The notes beneath the pieces were generated by a model. That model made no database searches. It saw only the letters and a list, made by a program, of their open reading frames with translations, and was not told the DNA's origin. This document shows positions 1-10,400 of a DNA stretch of 48,817 bases, piece after piece. A program made the translations under genes and the position numbers. Positions within the stretch are counted from its first letter, which is position 1; each line of letters starts with the position of its first letter. Origin of the DNA: Rhodothermia bacterium (lineage in GTDB: Bacteria; Bacteroidota; Rhodothermia; Rhodothermales; JAAAOL01); NCBI GenBank assembly GCA_030428385.1, contig JAUIDY010000035.1, positions 1-48,817 on the forward strand. The letters are read 5' to 3'.

Positions 1-216
1 GCGCAGGTGGGGCAGAGCGGCTACCGGGAGGCCGACTTCGATCTGAACGGCGAAGTGCAGGCGTCAGACAAGAACGCGTACTTCACCAAGAATGTAGGCC
101 GCGGGAGCCAAGTGCCTGCATCCAGTGGCTCGGCGACGGTCTCCAAAACAGCCGCCTCTTCTACACCTGTGCCTCCTGTCCAAGTCCCGGGACGCATACT
201 GGGCAGAACGAAATAA
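1..216 (+). CDS. C-terminal fragment of a large secreted protein with dockerin-like tail (5' partial)
   Basis: The reading frame is open from base 1 and ends at TAA 214-216, leaving 71 residues; the rest of the gene lies upstream of the window. The fragment contains a calcium-loop-like stretch (ADFDLNGEVQASDKN) followed by NVGRGSQVP. From memory, this tail, with Asp/Asn spacing like a dockerin or EF-hand loop, ends many large exported proteins of Rhodothermales and relatives. The last 30 residues are Ser/Thr/Pro/Val rich and look unstructured. The GTG at 7 is an internal codon, not a start. Function of the whole protein cannot be judged from this piece; an extracellular or surface role is inferred. 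Confidence 0.7.
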   Translation, partial: AQVGQSGYREADFDLNGEVQASDKNAYFTKNVGRGSQVPASSGSATVSKTAASSTPVPPVQVPGRILGRTK

Positions 217-534
217 TTCGCAGGCGGTCCCTCCCCGCCTGGCACCTGCGGCCGGGTGGGGAGAAACGGGTGACGATCTTTTCGCTGACAGGGACGCAGA
301 AGGAAATGAAAAACCCGTTTCTTGAGCTGGGTTGATGAATGCCATATTTGCTACGGTAGGCCTCGGCGCTGAGGACATCAACCTAACGGTACCCCGGTCT
401 CTGCATTGGAGGTGACGGCGACCTCGGAGGACAATAGCAGGATGATCATCATATTACCCTACAACGGTGTATTGGTAAACGGCTAGGCTGCTTCGTTTCT
501 TGCGGAGGAGATTCAGAGGGAGGGGCTCCCTGAG
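217..534. other. Intergenic region without a convincing gene
   Basis: This 318-bp stretch separates the truncated secreted protein from the hybrid regulator gene. I see only very short open frames. One, starting GTG near 412 and ending TAG at 484-486, has no recognisable domain. A purine-rich GAGGGAGGGG at 516-525 sits 9 nt before the ATG at 535 and could be the ribosome binding site of the next gene. A hairpin near 221-241 is listed separately. Confidence 0.5.
221..241 (+). terminator. Possible hairpin terminator after the partial gene
   Basis: CAGGCGG (221-227) and CCGCCTG (235-241) form a perfect 7-bp stem with a 7-nt loop, starting 5 nt after the stop codon at 216. No T-run follows, so this is a weak candidate; it could instead stabilise the mRNA 3' end. 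Confidence 0.3.
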
Positions 535-3500
535 ATGCGGAGGCACAAATCTTTTATATTGCCCAGATGGTTTCCAATGTTTCTGGTACCCCGGTGCCCC
601 AGGAGGGCCTGCAACCATTTACCAGCAGGGGCAATGAGTGCAAGAAATCTTATACGCGTCATGATCCAGCAGGGGCAAACCGGCTTGGCGAGGACGTGTG
701 TTTTTGTCGTCGGGATGCTTGGGTTTATGTTCAGCCCGGTGGCACAAGCCCAACCTGCTGGGGAAGGAACACAAACTGACGGGCCAGCGCTTGAAACCTG
801 GGTCACGCAAATCGACAGCTTGTATCGGCAACATCCACAGGAGGCCCTTACGCTGACGCGTGCCGCCTTACGTCACCCCAATCTTTCCCATTCTATCCGG
901 GCGCATGTACTGGTCCGTAAGGCCCAGGCCCATGAGTTCGCCGGCGAGTATGATTCGCTGGATATTGCTATCGAGGCATTAACGCAGGTGGGTACGGCAC
1001 ACGCACATGCACACGCAGCCTTTATTCAGGGGCGGCGGCATTATCGGAAGGAAGCATATCAAGAGGCAAAAACAGCCTTCGAGGATGCCATTCGTCAATA
1101 TGAACAGCTTGCGGATACGTCCTTTTTTATTCCATCGCTGTCAAGCTTGGGCATGGTCCTCCGGCAACTTAACGCGTTGGACGACGCCATCGCCGTGCAA
1201 AACCGGGTGTTGAACTTGCGGCAAGCCCTGCGAGACTCCACTGGCATTGCCAACACACTCAGCAACATCGCCAACATCCACCGCAGTCAGGGACAGTATG
1301 AAACGGCCATTGCGCTGCACCGTCAGGCACTGGCCCTGCATCAGCAGCAAGACGCACCACGGAGCATTGCGCTAACCTATGCACAGCTTGCGGATACCTA
1401 TAAACAAAACAACGACAACACCGCGGCCCTCAGCTACTACGAACAAGCGGCTGAGTTAAACTTGGCGTCGGGCAATGAACACCTCGCGGCGGAGGCATTG
1501 CGCAACATGGCCGTCCTTCATGAAGACCTCGGCCATTATGATGAAGCCTTTGCCCTTTTTAGTCGGGTGCTCACGCTTTATGAGACGTTGGAGAATCCCC
1601 AAGGCATTGCAACCGTGCTCAATTACCTGGGCGACTTGCATGACGACCAAGGCGACTATTTACAAGCCATCGATTTTTACCAACGGGCCTTGGCTGTATT
1701 CGAGCAACTTGAGAGTCAAAATGGCAGAGCGGCTGTCCGCAACAATCTGGGAAGTATTTACTTAGCCCTGCGCGATACAGACACCGCCCTGCCCCTTTTT
1801 AATGAAGCCCTGGCGATCCGTCAAGAACAGGGAAACGCACGCGGCCAGGCCCTTGTCCACATCAACGTCGGTGAAGCCTACCAAATCCAAGGCGACTTCA
1901 GCAAAGCGTACCAACACTACCAGCTTGGGTTTGTCCTGTTGGAAGAAGCGGACGAAAAGGAATTGTCGGCGTTTCTTTTCAAAGGGCTGGGGGCGCTGTA
2001 CGCCAGATGGGACAGCCTGCCCCGCGCCCTGGTTGCCACCGACTCGGCGTTGGCGATAGCGATGGATATCGGGGCCTTGCCGCTGGTGCACACCATTCAC
2101 CTGCAACGAACAGAGATACTCGAAAAACAGGGCCGGTTCGAGGAAGCGCTGGCGGCGCACCGGGCCTATCACGCCGCCCACGATTCGTTGTATAACACCG
2201 AAAGCCGGGGCATCATTGCGGAGCTTCAGGCGCAGTATCAAACCCGCGAGCAACAGCGACAAATCGACCTGCTGGAACGCGAACAACAGGTGCTGGAACG
2301 CGAACAACAGATCCAGCAACAATGGGTGATTGCGTTATTGGCGGGGTTGGGGTTGTTGGTGATCATCATCGCCCTGCTCTATAACCGGATGCGCCTCCGA
2401 CGGGCCACCCTCGAAGCCACCGAGAAGGCCCGGCGGGCCGAAGCGTTGCAGGCGGCCGCCCTCAAAAAAACCAACGAGAACAAGTCGCGCTTCCTCGCCA
2501 ACATCTCCCACGAGTTTCGCACGCCGCTCACGCTCACCTTTGGTCCCATAAATGACGTGCTCGACGGGCGTATTGCCGTTGATCCGTCGGCCCTCCCTCA
2601 TTTTGAACGGGCCCAGCGCAACGGCCATCGGCTCTTGCGCCTCATCAACCAACTGCTGGAGTTGTCGCGGCTGGACGCGGGCTCGCTGATGCTACAGGCA
2701 CAGCCTCATGATCTGACCCAATTCCTGCGCGAGATCGTGGCGCTGTTCGAAAGCCTTGCCCAACAGCGGAACCTGCATTTCACGACGGATCTACCGTCGG
2801 GCCCCTGCTGGCATGTCTACGACGCGGACAAACTAGAGAAGGTGGTTGTAAACCTGCTCTCCAACGCCTTCAAGTTTACGCCTGCTGAGGGCAAGGTGTC
2901 GCTGAGGCTGAACATTGAAGACGGCGGCGGCGCCTCCATTGAAGTGGCCGATACCGGACCGGGCATTGCCGCAGAGCATGTGCCCCATGTCTTCGACCGT
3001 TTCTATCAGATTGAAACCGCCTCAACCCGTACCTACGAAGGGTCGGGGATCGGGCTGGCGTTGGCAAAAGAGTTGGTGGAGCTCCATGGCGGCCACATCC
3101 GGGTGGAGAGTACCGTGGGATTTGGGACACGCTTTATCGTGTTTTTGCCGATGCTGGAAGCATATGCAAAACAGGTGCCGGTAGCTGCCTCGGGCGATGG
3201 AATCGAAAACGCGTCGTCTGTCGGAGTGCCGGGCATGGCCTATGAGGTCGCTGCTCTTCCAGCCGAAGCACCCACTTCTGACACCGATGAAGCAACGGAC
3301 GAAACAACGGACGAAACAACGGTGCTGGTGGTAGAAGACAACGCCGATATGCGGGCCTACATCCGGGCCTACCTGGAAGCCGAGTATCAGGTGCTGGAAG
3401 CAGCCAACGGCGAGGAAGGCGTTGCGCTGGCGCAGACCTGGGTGCCCGATCTGGTGCTAAGCGATGTGATGATGCCCAAGATGGACGGCCTTGAACTCTG

Positions 3501-4068
3501 CGCCGCCCTCAAGGCCGACGTGCGCACCAGCCACATCCCCGTCGTGTTGCTAACGGCCAAAGCCGAGGTGGAACACCGCATCGTGGGCTTTGAGTCGGGG
3601 GCCGACGCGTATTTACCCAAGCCGTTCGACGCCGACGAATTGCGCGTGCGGGTACGAACGCTGGTCGACGAACGACGGCGGTTGCGGCGGCTTTTTGGCA
3701 CGACGGGTGCGCCCGACGCTGAACCCATGACGCCCGATCTTCCCCCGCGTGAAGCCGCTTTTCTGGAATCGGTGGACGCCCTCATTGACACCCACCTTAG
3801 CGATGCCGACTTCGGCGTCGATCAACTCGCCGAGGCGGTACACCTGAGCCGTCGGCAACTGCTGCGCAAGCTGCAAGCGCTCACCACGGAATCGCCCTCC
3901 GAACTGTTGCGCCGACGGCGGCTGGAACACGCAGCCGGGCTGTTGAAACAAGGACGATCGGTGAAGGAAGTCGCCGACGCCGTGGGGTTCAAAAACTACG
4001 CTTCCTTCTCGCGTTCCTTCAGCAGTACCTATGGGGCGCCCCCTTCGGAATATGGACAACAAGCGTGA
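535..4068 (+). CDS. Hybrid two-component regulator: TPR sensor, histidine kinase, receiver, AraC-type HTH
   Basis: This 1,177-residue protein joins a whole signalling path in one chain. Domains in order: hydrophobic signal-like segment ending FSPVAQAQ (about 55-72); at least ten TPR units (about 85-560); a short coiled coil with LEREQQ repeats; a transmembrane helix (about 598-620); a HisKA domain with phospho-acceptor His659 in SHEFRTPLTL; a HATPase_c domain (N box NLLSNAFKF, G1 box DTGPGIA); a receiver with phospho-acceptor Asp977 in LSDVMMPKMDG; and a C-terminal AraC-type HTH (about 1075-1177). The TPR part is expected in the periplasm, sensing a protein or peptide, and the HTH part in the cytoplasm. 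The start is uncertain: ATG 535 has the best purine-rich site, but ATG 634 or 661 would place the signal sequence at the N terminus. The giant secreted protein downstream is a possible target (inference). Confidence 0.9.
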   Translation: MRRHKSFILPRWFPMFLVPRCPRRACNHLPAGAMSARNLIRVMIQQGQTGLARTCVFVVGMLGFMFSPVAQAQPAGEGTQTDGPALETWVTQIDSLYRQHPQEALTLTRAALRHPNLSHSIRAHVLVRKAQAHEFAGEYDSLDIAIEALTQVGTAHAHAHAAFIQGRRHYRKEAYQEAKTAFEDAIRQYEQLADTSFFIPSLSSLGMVLRQLNALDDAIAVQNRVLNLRQALRDSTGIANTLSNIANIHRSQGQYETAIALHRQALALHQQQDAPRSIALTYAQLADTYKQNNDNTAALSYYEQAAELNLASGNEHLAAEALRNMAVLHEDLGHYDEAFALFSRVLTLYETLENPQGIATVLNYLGDLHDDQGDYLQAIDFYQRALAVFEQLESQNGRAAVRNNLGSIYLALRDTDTALPLFNEALAIRQEQGNARGQALVHINVGEAYQIQGDFSKAYQHYQLGFVLLEEADEKELSAFLFKGLGALYARWDSLPRALVATDSALAIAMDIGALPLVHTIHLQRTEILEKQGRFEEALAAHRAYHAAHDSLYNTESRGIIAELQAQYQTREQQRQIDLLEREQQVLEREQQIQQQWVIALLAGLGLLVIIIALLYNRMRLRRATLEATEKARRAEALQAAALKKTNENKSRFLANISHEFRTPLTLTFGPINDVLDGRIAVDPSALPHFERAQRNGHRLLRLINQLLELSRLDAGSLMLQAQPHDLTQFLREIVALFESLAQQRNLHFTTDLPSGPCWHVYDADKLEKVVVNLLSNAFKFTPAEGKVSLRLNIEDGGGASIEVADTGPGIAAEHVPHVFDRFYQIETASTRTYEGSGIGLALAKELVELHGGHIRVESTVGFGTRFIVFLPMLEAYAKQVPVAASGDGIENASSVGVPGMAYEVAALPAEAPTSDTDEATDETTDETTVLVVEDNADMRAYIRAYLEAEYQVLEAANGEEGVALAQTWVPDLVLSDVMMPKMDGLELCAALKADVRTSHIPVVLLTAKAEVEHRIVGFESGADAYLPKPFDADELRVRVRTLVDERRRLRRLFGTTGAPDAEPMTPDLPPREAAFLESVDALIDTHLSDADFGVDQLAEAVHLSRRQLLRKLQALTTESPSELLRRRRLEHAAGLLKQGRSVKEVADAVGFKNYASFSRSFSSTYGAPPSEYGQQA
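3286..3321 (+). repeat. Three tandem 12-bp units in the kinase-receiver linker
   Basis: Three consecutive 12-bp units, GATGAAGCAACG then two identical GACGAAACAACG, encode the acidic linker DEATDETTDETT between the HATPase and receiver domains. The unit is a multiple of three, so a change in copy number would alter linker length without a frameshift. Confidence 0.75.
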
Positions 4069-4440
4069 GTAACGGCCCCTTTCCTAGGGCCATGTCTCCA
4101 AACGTCACGCATTTGTCCCACGCCATCACGTCTCGTCCCGTGCTGCAACCAGGTCGTCGCACGGCGTCATGAGGGCCTGATCTATCCTTAGTCCACACCG
4201 CGAGCAGCCTGCTTGCGGGTCTTGATCATCACGATGGGCTCATGGATAAACCGCACCCCTCTTCTCCCAAACCGTCCACGTTTCGGACATCGCCTCTGCC
4301 GGAGGCACCAAGCGACGCGCCCTCATCCGTGTCCCGTGAACCTGTGCCCTACGAAAACGCCCGGCTCGAACTGGACGCCCTCCGTGCCATCCTTTCGGCA
4401 CCTTCTCCCGACTCCCCCAATTCGCAAAAACGCTAAAACC
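4069..4440. other. Intergenic/leader region upstream of the giant secreted protein
   Basis: These 372 bp separate the hybrid regulator from the giant T9SS protein. Near its start, GGCCC (4074-4078) and GGGCC (4087-4091) could form a short hairpin after the regulator gene. At 4198-4218, CCGCGAGCAG and CTGCTTGCGG form a 10-bp inverted repeat with one G-T pair and one central base; this could be a binding site for a dimeric regulator, but that is only inference. A small uncertain frame (4242-4436) is listed separately. The frame of the giant protein is open back to 4213, but that extension lacks a signal peptide. Confidence 0.5.
4242..4436 (+). CDS. Possible small Pro/Ser-rich protein
   Basis: An ATG-initiated frame of 64 residues ends 4 nt before the ATG of the giant secreted protein. 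The first half is Pro/Ser/Thr rich and probably disordered. The second half (PYENARLELDALRAILSA) could form one amphipathic helix. There is no signal peptide or domain I recognise and no strong ribosome binding site. The close spacing to the next gene would fit translational coupling, but the frame may equally be chance in GC-rich leader DNA. Low confidence. Confidence 0.25.
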   Translation: MDKPHPSSPKPSTFRTSPLPEAPSDAPSSVSREPVPYENARLELDALRAILSAPSPDSPNSQKR

Positions 4441-7400
4441 ATGCGCCGTACGTCTACTTTCCTCTCAGCGGGATGCCTGCTGGTGTTTGCATTGCTGATC
4501 CTCACACCAATGGTAGCCCATGCGCAAAGCAACCCCGTCTTTCTCCCAAGCGTGAACAACCCTTATGGACTGACAGGAGTGGGAGGGAATGATACCAGAC
4601 CGTCCGTTGCTGATCTTGATGGTGATGGGGACCAAGACGTGCTGACAGGCGAAAGAAATGGTTCTCTTTTTTATTATGAAAACACCGCTGGGCCAATCGT
4701 TGCACCGACCTTCGCTGCACGCCAAGAGAACCCGTTCGGCCTCACAAAGGCAGGCGGCAGTCAATCCTATCCTGCTCCGACCGTAGCCGACCTCGATGGC
4801 GATGGTGACCAGGACATTCTAGTAGGTGTTGGAATTGGCGTGTTTCGTTATTATGAAAACACGGCGGGTGCAGGAAACACCCCCTCCTTCGCAGCACGCA
4901 TCGAAAACCCGTTTGGACTCTCCGGCATTGGAGCCGTTAGTGCCCCGACTGTAGCAGATTTTGATGCTGATGGAGATCAGGATGTCCTTTCAGGTAACCG
5001 GGACGGCTCATTCTATTATTTTGAAAATATGGCGGGTGCAGGAAACACCCCCTCCTTTGCAGCACCCGTGACGAATCCTTTCGGTCTACGTAATATCGGA
5101 AGAAATAGTCGCCCCTCGGTGGCAGACATAGACCGTGATGGCGACCTCGATGTGCTTGCGGGGGAGATAAACGCTGATTTTTATTTTTTCAGAAACATCG
5201 CTGGTGCAGGAAACATGCCTTCCTTCGCTGCACCCGTGCAAGACCCCTTTGGCCTTGCCCATCCCGAGGGCAATAGCCCCTCCGTGGCCGACCTCGATGG
5301 AGATATCTATCCCGATGTGCTGGCAGGGGGCTTTCCCGGCGACTTCTACTACTTCATGCAAGAGCGTCCTACTGTGGTTGTAAACTCTACCTCAGACAAT
5401 GATGACATTGACTTGGGAGATAACATCTGTGACACCGGCCAAAACAATAGCAACGGAGACCCCGAATGCACGCTACGTGCTGCCCTTCAGCAGGCCAATT
5501 CCGACGCGGGGAAGGAAGCTATTTACTTTAACATTCCGGCCAGCGACCCTGGCTGCTCCGGCGGCACCTGCACGATTGCGGTGATCGACGCCGATACGCG
5601 AGGTGGTTTGGCTATCACCGATCCCGTCATCCTCGACGGCTCCACGCAGCCCGGCAGCGAAGGCGTTTGCACAAACCCCATCCCCGACCGCCCCACCTAT
5701 GGCATTGCCATCGACGGCTCAGGGGCAGGATCCGTAAGCGGCCTGAACCTCTCAAGCAGTGGTAGTGGCTCCGTCGTGCGAGGACTCACTATTCATTCGT
5801 TCCAGCAACGGGGGATCGACTTGATCGGGAGCACGAATAACCACATCGCCTGTAACTTCATCGGCACCAATGCGGATGGTTCGGCGGCGCTGCCCAACCT
5901 CAGTCATGGCCTTCGCCTCAACAATGGGTCTCCCAACAACACCATCGGTACCGACGGCGACGGCGAAGATGACGCCTTTGAGGGTAACCTCGTTAGTGGC
6001 AATGGCGGCAGCGGTGTGCGGCTGGCAGGCGGCAACAGCAACATCGTGGCGGGCAACTTCATCGGAACGAACCGGGCGGGCACGCAGGCGCTCGGCAATA
6101 CCAACCATGGTATTGTGATTGACAACGGAGTCACGTTCAGCCGCATTGGGACAAATGGAAATGGAACCAGCGATGCCGAAGAACGCAACCTCCTCAGCGG
6201 CAACGGGGACAACGGTGTGCTTATTCAGGGCAGTGGCACTACGGGCAACGCCGTGGCGGGCAATTCCATCGGCGCGGCTATCAGTGGTGGGGCGCTTGGA
6301 AATGGGGCGAACGGTGTGTACCTGAATGGGGTCAGCGGCAACCGCGTGGGCTTCGCCGGAACCGGGCCAGGATCAAGCGGATCGCAGGCCAACCGCATTC
6401 GCAGCAACGGAGGGCACGGCGTTCAGGTTTTTGGAGGAGGGGCAAGACAAAATCGAATCCGTGGCAACCAGACCTTCTCGAATACGGGACTCGGCATAGA
6501 CCTGGTCGGTGGGCCAGAGGATGCGAACGGCGTAACTGCCAATGACGTGGGTGACTTCGACCCGGGTGCCAACCGACGTCAAAACACCCCTGAGATCGCC
6601 AGCATTGTGCTAGACACACAAGGCGACCTCGTGCTCACCTACGAGGTCGATGCGGACATGACCGCGTCTACCTACCCCTTGCACATCGACGTATACCTTG
6701 CCGACAGTGATGAGGAGGAGGGACAAACGTGGCTCGGCAGCTTCTCGTATGATAGCGCCGTGGCCCAGGCGATGGTTACCGTCACCTTGAATCCCGTGAC
6801 AGCGGTAACCGAGGGTGACTTCATCGTGGCAACTGCCACCGACGCCGATGGCAACACGAGCGAATTGAGTGCCGCATCTTCGGTGTTACCGTCCATACTC
6901 GTTGTTAATGCCACCGATGATGACACCGATGCCTCGCCCGGCGACGGCGTCTGCGACACCGGCCAAACCAACAGCGAAGGCAACACCGAATGCACGCTAC
7001 GGGCGGCCCTGGAGGAAGCCAATGCCCTCGTTGGGACCGACTCTGTTCATTTTGCGATCCCGTCAGTCGACGCGGGATGCACGGGTGGCACGTGCACCAT
7101 TGAGCCTGGTAGTGTCCTTCCTACCATCACCGACGCGGTGGTCATTGACGGCTCCACCCAACCCGGCAGCGAAGGGGTCTGCACGATGGCTGTTACCAGC
7201 CGTCCTACGTACGGCATCGCCATCGACGGCTCCGAGATCAGCGGGGCGGGTCCGTTTAATGGTCTCACGCTGGGGGCAGGCTCCGGTAGCTCTACCTTAC
7301 AAGGACTGAACATTCATTCCTTCAGCGGGAATGGCATCTGGATAACGGGCAGCAATGCGAACATCATTGCGTGTAATGCCCTTGGTTCGGACCCCACAGG

Positions 7401-10400
7401 TTCGCAGAGTCGCCCCAACGGTGGGGCGGGCATTCGGATCTCAGATGCGGCGGCCAATAACCGGGTGGGCACCCCGAACGACGACACCCAAGCCAATATC
7501 ATCGCCTTTAACGGAGAAGATGGTCTTGCGATAACCGATGGCGGTTCGATTCAAAACAGGGTGGCCGGCAACGCGATTTTTGGAAATACAGGGCTGGGAA
7601 TCGACTTGGCTGATGATGGCGTGACGCCCAACGACGGAAACGACGGTGACAATGGGCCGAACAAACTCCAAAACTTTCCCCTCATCAGCGAAGCACTGCT
7701 TGTGAACGGCAACCTGACCGTGACCTTTGTGGTGACGGGTGATCTGGTCAACCCTGCACCAGGCGCTCCTCGCTATCCGGCTCGGGTCGAATTCTACCGC
7801 GCCGACGCCGACAACGAAGAAGGACAAACGCTCCTCCAAACCATCGTTTACAACGCCCCCAACCTCGCCGCTTCTCCCACCTTTACCCCCGCCGTGCCGG
7901 TTGCCGCGGGCGACTTCATCGTGGCGACCGCCACCGACGCAGACGGCAACACGAGTGAGTTCAGCGCGGCCATTGCCGTCACGCAGCCTGCCCCGCTTGT
8001 CGTCAACGCGACGGACGACGAGGGGGATTCCTTTCCAGGCAATGGCGAGTGCAACACGGGCCAGACCAACAGCGAGGGTGAAGTGGAATGCACCCTACGG
8101 GCTGCCCTAGAGGAGGCCAACGCCTACGTTGGAGCAGACTCCATTCATTTTGCTGTCCCCGCCAGCGATGCGGGCTGCACTGGTGGGATTTGTACCATCG
8201 ATCCCGCCGGTGCGCTGCCCGCCATTACCGAGGCGGTGGTGATAGATGCCACCACTCAAGCGGGCGCTAGCTGTGCCTGGGGCAGCCGCTCCCTTCCTGT
8301 CGTCATCGATGGCGGTACGGCGGGCGGCAACGGTTTTGTCTTCCAAGATGGCAGTGACGGTTCGTTGGTCCGTGGCCTTACGGTGCATGGTTTTAATACG
8401 GGCATCGCGGCGCTCAGCGATGGCAATGTGTTCCAGTGCAACAACATGGGCTCTGACGCCATGGGCACCACGGCTGAAGGGTTTGCGTTCTTCGGGCTGG
8501 CCCTGAACACGGCATCGGGCACGGTCATTGGCACCGACGGCGATGGCATCAACGACGCGGATGAAGGCAACCTGTTCGTGGGTCCGGCCTCCGCAGGCAT
8601 CGTCCTTACCGAGAGTGCGAACACCGTGATGGCAGGTAACCGCATTGGCACCAACGCCTCGGGTACGGCGGCGCTCGGCAGCATGGTCATCGGCATCGAT
8701 CTCAACGCCGACAACAATACCGACAATCGCATTGGCAGCAATCAGGACGGGATGAGCGATGCGGAGGAAGCCAACCTCATTGCCTACAGCACCCAGGACG
8801 GCATCTTTATGGGTGGAACGGGCACGCTGCGCAACGCGGTCTTGGGCAACCGCATCTTTGAGAACGGACAGCAGGGCATCGACCTTGCCGGCGTGGGCGC
8901 CAACGACGGCGGCGACGGCGACGAAGGCGTCAACCGGGGGCAGAACAAGCCAGAGATGACCTCGGTGGTCGCTGCTGGCAGCGACCTGACGGTGACGTAC
9001 CTTGTCGATACGGCCCCAGCCAACGCTGCTTATCCGCTGCGCGTGGAATTTTTCCTTGCGGACAGCAACGATCAAGAAGGAGAGATCTATCTCGGCTTTT
9101 TGCCCTACGCATTGGCGGATGCCCAGACCTCCGTCACGAGCACCTTTACTGCCGTCGCTTCCGTGACCGCAGGCGATGCCATTGTGGCAACCGCCACCGA
9201 TGCCGATGGCAACACGAGCGAGTTCAGCACGGCCCTTGCGACAACGCCTGCTCCCTTCCTGGTTAATAGCACCCGGAACAATGGGGACAACAACGTTAAC
9301 GATGGCATCTGTAGTACGGGCCAAACCAACAGCGAGGGCAACACAGAATGCACCCTTCGGGCCGCGATAGAACAAGCCAACGCGACCGTGCCCACCGACT
9401 CGATCCATTTCGACATTCCTGCCAGCGATGGCGGATGCACGGCGGGCTCCTGCACCATTCAGCCTCGTGGTGACGTGCTTCTTCTTTCGCGTCCGGTTTT
9501 CCTGGATGCGACCACCCAGCCCGGTGCGACCTGCACAGGATGGGATTTAAAAATCAACCTGGACGGATCGGGCATCAATGCGCCGGATCGGGGACTCGTG
9601 GTGCAAGGGGGCAACACCACCATCCGGGGGCTCTCCATCTATAATTTTTCCAGCCATGCCATCCAAATTGACACCAATAACAACAACCATATTGCCTGCA
9701 ACATCCTCGGCACCGATCCGGCGGGATCACCCTCGCTCGGGAACGGAGGACATGGTGTACTTATCGACATTTCCGATGGAAACGTGATTGGCACGAATGG
9801 GGATGGGCTAGACGACGCGTTGGAAGGCAATGTGATCGCCAACAATGACGTGGGCATATCCATTCCCGGCACGGTGGTTTTTGGAAGTAGAAACACCCAG
9901 GTGGCCGGCAACCTGATCGGTGTGGCTCCCGACGGCATCACCCCCCTCGGCAATTCCTCAACTGGCGTCAACATTCATATATCCAGGCTGACCACGGTTG
10001 GGGGCCCGCTTCCTGCGCAAGCAAATACCATTGCCTACAATGGGGAGGCTGGTATTCGGGTGAGCCACAGGACTGCAAAGCAGAATAACATTCAGCGAAA
10101 CAGCATTTTCTCCAACGGATCACTCGGCATTGATCTGGCGGGGCCAGGATTCACTCCGAACGACCCGAACGACGAGGATGACGGCCCCAACCGTGTCCAT
10201 AATTACCCGGACCTCGTATTTGATGCGTTTTCGGCAGGTTCGGTCACCCTTACCTATGCAGTCGATACGACACCCGGTAATTCAAATTATCCCTTCCGCA
10301 TCGAATTTTTCCGGGCGGATAGTGATGGCGAAGAAGGACAGACCTGGATGGGTGAGGATACGTACACGCAAGACGACTACCAAGGCTGCGGCACGGCACC

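Noticed and set aside
3286-3321. Short-repeat array that might suggest CRISPR
   Set aside because: The units are 12 bp, adjacent and coding, without spacers.
8107-9408. Minus-strand open frame of 433 residues inside the giant gene
   Set aside because: It runs antisense to repetitive GC-rich coding DNA, has no domain, and the plus frame is strongly supported.
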